7,476 nt of DNA from a bacterium (lineage in GTDB: Bacteria; Chloroflexota; Dormibacteria; UBA8260; Bog-877), in the NCBI GenBank assembly GCA_021802115.1, contig JAKABA010000193.1, positions 1 to 7,476 on the forward strand. Direction: 5' to 3'. Within the stretch, counting starts at the first letter, position 1. The number at the start of each line of letters is the position of its first letter. The notes below the pieces were generated by a model. The model was not told the DNA's origin and did not search any database. It worked only from the letters and a program-made list of their open reading frames with translations. Shown here one piece after another: positions 1-7,476 of the stretch. A program made the position numbers and the translations under genes.

Positions 1-21
1 ACCCGCCGCCCGGCGGTGTCA

Positions 22-37
22 GGACCTGGAAAGGTCC
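22..37. terminator. Small inverted repeat after the RidA-family gene
   Basis: GGACCT (22-27) and AGGTCC (32-37) form a perfect 6-bp stem with a 4-nt loop, beginning 5 nt past the stop codon at 44-42. It lies where a terminator of the cluster would be. There is no T-run, and the window ends soon after, so this is a weak call. Confidence 0.35.
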
Positions 38-41
38 AGAG

Positions 42-517
42 TCAGCCTCGCCGCACTCCCATCAGCTGCAGCTCGAGGCACGCCTCCAAGGGCAGCTCAG
101 CCACCCCCACCGCGGCCCTGGCGTGGCGGCCCGCGTCCCCCAGGACCTGGAGCAGCAGCTCGGATGCGCCGTCGGCCACCTCGGGTTGGCGGGCGAAGTC
201 CACGGCGCAGCGGATGTAGACGGTGAGGCTGAGCAAAGAGGCGATCTTCTCGAGCCCCCCCGATCCCGCCGCCAGCGAGGACAGCGCCAGCAGCGCCGCC
301 TGCCTGGCCGCGGCCACCCCTGCCTCCACGGTCATCGACTCGCCCAGCCGGCCGGTCACGACCCTCCCGTCCTGCATCGGCAGGACTCCGGAGGTGACCA
401 CCACGGAGCCGGCCGCCATCTGGGGCTGGTATCTGGCGACCGGCCGCGGGGTTGGCGGCAGCACCAGACCGAGTGCGGCCAGGCGCTCTTCGGGGGAGCC
501 GGTGAGGGGTTCGTCGG

Positions 518-521
<4 letters not shown>
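42..521 (-). CDS. RidA/YjgF/YER057c-family protein
   Basis: The 159-residue protein fits the RidA fold family, whose members hydrolyse reactive enamine/imine intermediates from PLP enzymes or act in related amine catabolism. Visible family features are the 'GSVVVTSGVLPM' strand near residues 38-49, the helix rich in Ala and Leu near 68-86, 'LTVYIRCAVDF' near 99-109, and the C-terminal block 'RHARAAVGVAELPLEACLELQ' region at 132-152. R135 aligns with the substrate-binding Arg of RidA, and E150 with the conserved late Glu, so activity is plausible. The N-terminal 'EERLAALGLVLPPTPRP' is typical of the longer bacterial RidA subgroup (about 150-160 residues), not the 128-residue E. coli type, so the substrate is uncertain. 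The ATG overlaps the stop of the upstream propeller gene in an ATGA and has a good GGAGG site 7 nt before it. It is the last gene of the cluster that I can see. Confidence 0.87.
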
Positions 522-4480
<3,959 letters not shown>

Positions 4481-4484
<4 letters not shown>

Positions 4485-4924
4485 GCGGCTACGACCCGGA
4501 CCGTCACCCTGGCCTCGACCTCGGAGTGGACCTTGACCACGGCCTCGTATTCACCGACCTCATGCGCGGGCTCGAAATCGATCTTGCGGCGATCGACCGA
4601 GGTCCCCAGCTTGGCCTCCAGAGCCTCCGCCACATCGATGTTCACGACCGCGCCGTAGAGCTTGCCGGTCTCGCCGGCGCGCGCCGGGATCTCGACCACG
4701 GTGGCGCGCAACTGCTCCGCGAAGGCACGGGCGGCAACAACCTCCGCCTCCTGACGGCGGCGCTGGCGGTCCTTCTGAGCCCGGATCTGCTGCTCCGCCC
4801 GGGGCTGGGCCGGCTGCGCGAGCCGCTTGGGCAAGAGGTGGTTGCGCGCGAAGCCGTCCGCGACCTCCTTGACATCACCGGCCCTGCCGGTGCCGGGCAC
4901 ATCGTCGGTGAGAATTACCTTCAA
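4481..4924 (-). CDS. rplI: 50S ribosomal protein bL9
   Basis: This large-subunit protein binds 23S rRNA near the base of the L1 stalk. The 147 residues match the usual length. The N-terminal rRNA-binding domain reads 'MKVILTDDVPGTGRAGDVKEV', then 'DGFARNHLLPKRLA' (23-36), which is the bL9 signature. A charged connecting helix rich in Ala, Arg, Gln and Glu runs over about 40-75. The C-terminal domain is marked by 'GKLYGAVVNIDVAEAL' and 'DRRKIDF', and ends in alternating 'VKVHSEVEARVTVRV'. The start is TTG at 4924-4922, overlapping the stop of the upstream gene in a TTGA. A strong AGGAG 8 nt upstream and the exact MKVIL family N terminus both support TTG. The usual neighbours rpsF, ssb and rpsR are not next to it; a DUF1232 gene takes their place. 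dnaB follows with a 4-nt overlap. Confidence 0.97.
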
Positions 4925-5427
4925 CTCATTGACTCCTGAGACGGTGGGGACGAACCCACCCCGGGATCAGACAACCTCTCCCCCTCTGACTCCGCGGAAC
5001 GGTACCACGGCCGGGGCTCGGGGACCACGGTCGGTCCCTCTTCCCTGGACCGCCATTTTGACAGGCCGCGGCCGACCGCGGCGAGTCCGACCGCGGCCGA
5101 CACTCCCCGGGCCAGGTCCCGGTCGAACACGCTGGTGCGCTGCCGGATCTGAGCTTCGACGTCAGCCCGGATCTCCTCCGGCACCTGGGAGTTGAAGGTC
5201 CTGACCGCCAGCACGGTGAGGGCGATGGTGTCCATCTGACCGACGACGGGAATCCAGCCGGGGATGTCCAAGACCGGGTTGAGGATCACCGCCAGCGCGC
5301 CTCCCAGCGCCGCCTTGGCGGCCGGCGGGGTGCGCGGGTCACGAGCCAGGCAGTAGGCGAGGCGCAGCTGCTGGGGCAGCTCCAGGATCAGACTGCGAAG
5401 GCGCTTCACGCGCGAGAGCACGGCCAT
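4921..5427 (-). CDS. DUF1232 (YkvA-like) small membrane protein
   Basis: The 168-residue protein carries the DUF1232 core over about residues 19-78: 'LRLAYCLARDPRTPPAAKAAL', then a hydrophobic stretch, then 'NPVLDIPGWIPVVGQMDTIAL' (50-70). This matches the family pattern 'SPIDLIPDFIPVLGYLDD', with D54, P56, P60, G63 and D66 kept and N50 in place of Ser. Two hydrophobic helices (about 39-60 and 61-77) probably insert in the membrane. A basic N terminus (R6, K8, R9, R11) precedes them, and a polar low-complexity tail (about 125-168) follows. The biochemical role of the family is not established. The ATG at 5427 lacks a strong Shine-Dalgarno sequence at normal distance (a G-run sits 13 nt upstream). 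The gene opens the block that continues with rplI, whose start overlaps its stop. Two AAVG units near 111-119 come from a short direct DNA repeat. Confidence 0.86.
   Translation of the reverse strand: MAVLSRVKRLRSLILELPQQLRLAYCLARDPRTPPAAKAALGGALAVILNPVLDIPGWIPVVGQMDTIALTVLAVRTFNSQVPEEIRADVEAQIRQRTSVFDRDLARGVSAAVGLAAVGRGLSKWRSREEGPTVVPEPRPWYRSAESEGERLSDPGVGSSPPSQESMS
4933..4937 (-). promoter_or_regulatory. Ribosome binding site that fixes the rplI TTG start
   Basis: AGGAG on the minus strand lies 8 nt before TTG at 4924-4922. An ATG between them (4929-4927) is in the frame that stops at once as ATG-AGT-TGA and belongs to the end of the upstream gene, so it is not a competing rplI start. Confidence 0.75.
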
Positions 5428-5460
5428 GTGTGGTTGGGACCCCCGAATACGAACTCTGCC

Positions 5461-5466
5461 AGTCTA
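5461..5466 (-). promoter_or_regulatory. Weak -10-like element upstream of the DUF1232 gene
   Basis: TAGACT on the minus strand fits the loose TANNNT -10 pattern and would place transcription start about 27 nt before the ATG at 5427. No TTGACA-like box sits at the right distance: TTGTGC at 5483-5478 is only 11 nt away. This is a positional guess. Confidence 0.22.
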
Positions 5467-5490
5467 ACCGGCACTCGGCACAAGCCCTCG

Positions 5491-5511
5491 CGGCGGCCTT
5501 GCGGGCCGCCG
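5491..5511. terminator. Possible GC-rich hairpin terminator after the CCA enzyme gene
   Basis: CGGCGGCC (5491-5498) pairs perfectly with GGCCGCCG (5504-5511) around a 5-nt loop. It lies 86-106 nt past the CCA enzyme stop and before the next gene, where a terminator is expected. No T-run follows on the minus strand, so intrinsic termination is unproven. Confidence 0.35.
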
Positions 5512-5596
5512 TCACCTCCCGGGCAAGGCGGGCCACCGAGCTGCTCCGCGGCTCACGCGCGAAGGTGGCTGGCGCCGCGCCGACCGGGCTTTTGGG

Positions 5597-7042
5597 TCAG
5601 CCCGCCCAGCCTCCCTCTCCCGGTCGCGGCCACCAGCTGGTCCGATCCTCCTCGAGGAGGCGCAGGGCCTCGCCGGCAGGGACCTCGCCGTCCACGGGCT
5701 GCAGGCGGCCGTCCAGCAGCGCCTCCAGCAGCTGGTGCTGCGCCCGCTTGATCCAGGGCCCGTCGCCCAACCCGAAGCGCTCCTTGAGCGGATTCCCTCC
5801 CAGGGGCGGCGCGAGCCCCCGGGGGTGGTCGGCCGCCACCTCGCGGAGGCGGCCCTCCAGCTCCTCCAGCTCGGCGGTGCCGGGGTAGGAGCTCGCCCTG
5901 GTGTCGGCCCGAGCCAGCTCCAGCAGCTCGCCGGTGAGATCGCCGGCGTCACGCCAGAGCCGGCGCACCGCCGAGTCCGCCCAGTCGCTGCGGTACTGGA
6001 TGGGGCGCATGTGCAGCTCCACCAGGTGCGCCACCTGCGCGATCTCGGCGGTGGGGAAGCGCAGCCGCCGCAGCGCCTCGCGCGCCAGGCGGGCGCCCGC
6101 CTGGGCGTGCCCGTGGAAGGTCGGCCCCGCCGGTGAGGGCTGCCGGGTGGCCGGCTTGCCCGCGTCGTGGAACAGGACGGCCAGGCGGACCAGGCGGGTG
6201 GGGGCGGCCAGGTCCAGGGCCATCGCGGTGTGTTGGAGCACGTCCCCCAGGTGGTACCCCGCCTGCTCCACCCCGCTCATGCGCTCCAGCTCCGGGGCGA
6301 TCTCCCCCAGGAGACCGGTCTCGTGCAGGAGCAGCAGCCCCCGCGAGGGCCGCTGGCCCAGCAGCAGCTTGACCAGCTCCTCCCGCACCCGCTCCTGGGA
6401 CACGATCCGGATCCTCGGGGCCGCCTCCCGAATGGCCGCCTCCACCCCGGGGGCGAGCTCAAAGTCCAGCTGCGAGGCGAAGCGAGCCGCCCGCAGCATC
6501 CGCAGCGGGTCCTCCTCGAAGGTGAGGCGAGGCTCCAAGGGGGTGCGCAGGACCCGGTGGCGGATATCCGCCAGCCCCAGCCCGGTGGGGTCCAGCAGCT
6601 CCCGGCGGGCGGTGAGGAGCAGGGTGTTGATGGTGAAGTCGCGGCGCAGCACGTCCTCCTCCATGGTCCCCGGGCGGACCCTGGGCTTGCGGCTCTCCGG
6701 CGAGTACGCCTCGCTGCGGGCGCGCACGAACTCGACGGTGAAGCGGCTGCCCGGTGAGATCGGAAAGGCGATCTGAGCGGTGCCGTAGCGCTCGAAGGAG
6801 ACCACCTTGCCGCGGCGCCAGCGCCGGCGCAGCCACCTCGCCCCGAGCTCCGCGTCCACCCCCTCCAGCACCACGTCGACGTCGGGCGAGCTGGCCCTGC
6901 CCATCAGCAGGTCACGCGGGTAACCACCGACGAGGCAGGCCCTGGTGCCCAGCGCCGACTCCATCGCCGGCAGCAGGTCCAGCAGCCCCTCCGCCGACGG
7001 CGTCTCGGGGAGCACCTCGACTCCGCGCCCGGGCTCAGACAT
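5597..7042 (-). CDS. cca: CCA tRNA nucleotidyltransferase with HD domain
   Basis: This enzyme adds or repairs the 3' CCA of tRNA using CTP and ATP. With the ATG at 7042 the protein has 481 residues. The class II nucleotidyltransferase head shows 'LVGGYPRDLLMG' (37-48, the GGxVRD motif with Pro for Val), metal-binding 'DVDVV' (54-58), 'VEFVRARSEAY' (103-113), 'RRDFTIN' (133-139) and the nucleotide-selecting 'EEDPLRMLRAARF' (176-188). An HD domain follows: 'HLGDVLQHTAMALD' (264-277), 'LFHDAGKPA' (290-298), 'FHGHAQAG' (309-316) and 'HLVELHM' (339-345), suggesting added phosphohydrolase activity. A longer in-frame start at 7156 would add 38 residues that lie wholly inside the upstream gene and look like antisense-quality sequence. 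The ATG has AGGAGG 9 nt before it, so I chose it. It overlaps the regulator gene by 8 nt. Activity could be CCA-adding or A-adding only. Confidence 0.95.
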   Translation of the reverse strand: MSEPGRGVEVLPETPSAEGLLDLLPAMESALGTRACLVGGYPRDLLMGRASSPDVDVVLEGVDAELGARWLRRRWRRGKVVSFERYGTAQIAFPISPGSRFTVEFVRARSEAYSPESRKPRVRPGTMEEDVLRRDFTINTLLLTARRELLDPTGLGLADIRHRVLRTPLEPRLTFEEDPLRMLRAARFASQLDFELAPGVEAAIREAAPRIRIVSQERVREELVKLLLGQRPSRGLLLLHETGLLGEIAPELERMSGVEQAGYHLGDVLQHTAMALDLAAPTRLVRLAVLFHDAGKPATRQPSPAGPTFHGHAQAGARLAREALRRLRFPTAEIAQVAHLVELHMRPIQYRSDWADSAVRRLWRDAGDLTGELLELARADTRASSYPGTAELEELEGRLREVAADHPRGLAPPLGGNPLKERFGLGDGPWIKRAQHQLLEALLDGRLQPVDGEVPAGEALRLLEEDRTSWWPRPGEGGWAG

Positions 7043-7476
7043 CGACCACGTCCTCCTCGGCCGCTGGACCGGCCACCACCTCCTCGCACTCGGGGCAGTA
7101 CCAGCGGCTCTCCAACGGGGCCCCGCAGGACCGATGCACCGGTGCCAGCCCCCCACGGGAAGCCCCCGCCCAGCGCTCCAACTCCTGGATCGTGGGGGCC
7201 AACGACGCGCCCGACGGGGCCAGGCGGTACTCCGCTCGCCAGGGACGGGTCGAGTAGGGACGGCTCTCCAGCAGCCCGGCCGCCTCCAGTCGCCGAAGCC
7301 GCTCGGTCAACACGTTGGACGCGATCCCCGGCACCGCCCGACGCAGGTCGGTGAAGCGCAGCGGTCCGGGCAGGAGGGCTGCCACCAGGAGCAGGGTCCA
7401 GCGGTCGCCGAGCACCTCCAGCGCCGCCGCCAGGCCGGAGGGGTCCGCTGCCAGCTCGCGGCCGCCTTCGAGATCC
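7035..7476 (-). CDS. HxlR-type winged-helix regulator with C-terminal zinc-ribbon-like tail (5' end missing)
   Basis: The last 146 codons are in the window; the frame is open to the right edge. The winged helix starts at 'LAAALEVLGDRWTLLLVAALLPGPLRFTDLRR' (15-46), continues with recognition helix 'SNVLTERLRRLEAAGLL' (53-69), and ends with a wing 'STRPWRAEYRLAPSG' (75-89). This is the HxlR/MarR-like pattern of small DNA-binding regulators. A GTG at 7415 could be read as the start, but it cuts the first helix in two, and no ATG, GTG or TTG lies further upstream in frame within the window. The gene therefore starts outside. The tail has H114-x2-C117-x9-C127-x2-C130, a plausible zinc ribbon, then an acidic end 'AAEEDVVDV'. 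Its stop lies inside the CCA enzyme gene (8-nt overlap), so the two are probably co-transcribed. The signal sensed is unknown. Confidence 0.85.
   Translation of the reverse strand, partial: DLEGGRELAADPSGLAAALEVLGDRWTLLLVAALLPGPLRFTDLRRAVPGIASNVLTERLRRLEAAGLLESRPYSTRPWRAEYRLAPSGASLAPTIQELERWAGASRGGLAPVHRSCGAPLESRWYCPECEEVVAGPAAEEDVVDV
7052..7057 (-). promoter_or_regulatory. Ribosome binding site that fixes the cca start
   Basis: AGGAGG on the minus strand lies 9 nt before the ATG at 7042-7040 and sits within the Glu-Glu-Asp codons at the end of the upstream gene. It supports the 481-residue CCA enzyme over the 519-residue reading. Confidence 0.75.

Larger units (their letters stand above)
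5428..5596. other. Intergenic region between the CCA enzyme and DUF1232 genes
   Basis: This 169-nt gap is the only sizeable non-coding stretch in the window. It holds an 8-bp GC hairpin (5491-5511) and, nearer the DUF1232 gene, a less GC-rich patch (about 5441-5470) that may carry the promoter of the rplI-dnaB-purA block. The frame of the CCA enzyme stays open after its stop through this gap into the DUF1232 gene. I see no recognisable protein in it and no tRNA. Confidence 0.6.

Noticed and set aside
5067..5101. GC-rich direct repeats (CCGACCGCGGC at 5072-5082 and 5087-5097)
   Set aside because: They encode a repeated AAVG peptide in the DUF1232 protein tail; this is local codon repetition, not a separate element.
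5441..5454. LexA/SOS-box-like sequence 'CGAATACGAAC'
   Set aside because: The two GAA-containing halves are in direct, not inverted, orientation, so they do not fit the actinobacterial SOS palindrome.
5428..5470. Possible tRNA ending in CCA on the minus strand
   Set aside because: The sequence has 'GTTCGTATTC' and 'CCAACCA' but no T-arm pairing, no acceptor stem and no anticodon arm.
7043..7156. 38-residue N-terminal extension of the CCA enzyme
   Set aside because: It lies wholly inside the regulator gene, looks like an out-of-frame shadow (Trp/Arg-rich), and a far better ribosome binding site precedes the ATG at 7042.

Overview
This is a strongly GC-rich bacterial chromosome segment of housekeeping type. 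All eight genes that I can support lie on the minus strand and read from the right end of the window to the left. The high GC content, the frequent GTG and TTG starts, and the rplI-dnaB-purA order suggest a high-GC Gram-positive or related deep lineage (Actinomycetota, or a Chloroflexota/Dormibacterota-like group). I see nothing that fixes the taxon. I found no RNA gene, mobile element, CRISPR array or prophage piece.

Layout in transcription order (right to left). Block 1 begins outside the window with a winged-helix HxlR-type regulator that carries a small zinc-ribbon-like tail (7476-7035, 5' end missing). It overlaps by 8 nt a tRNA nucleotidyltransferase (CCA-adding type) with a nucleotidyltransferase head and an HD domain (7042-5597). 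A 169-nt gap follows (5596-5428); it holds a perfect GC hairpin and a weak promoter-like patch.

Block 2 is a tightly packed six-gene cluster: a small DUF1232/YkvA-like membrane protein (5427-4921), ribosomal protein bL9 (4924-4481), replicative helicase DnaB without an intein (4484-3114), adenylosuccinate synthase PurA (3108-1819), a secreted and C-terminally membrane-anchored BNR/Ycf48-like beta-propeller protein (1822-518), and a RidA/YjgF-family protein (521-42). Four of its five junctions are 4-nt start/stop overlaps of the form NTGA (TTGA, GTGA, GTGA, ATGA), and the fifth is a 5-nt gap, so one transcript with coupled translation is very likely. A small inverted repeat after ridA may end it.

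Together the genes cover translation (bL9, tRNA 3' end maturation), replication (DnaB), purine synthesis (PurA) and detoxification of reactive enamine/imine intermediates (RidA family). Two proteins of unknown role, the DUF1232 protein and the anchored propeller, share the transcript. I did not find a convincing novel system. The points most worth a second look are the membrane-anchored propeller locked between purA and ridA, a perfect 20-bp palindrome just inside the dnaB start, the regulator coupled to cca, and non-consensus residues in otherwise conserved motifs of PurA and the CCA enzyme.
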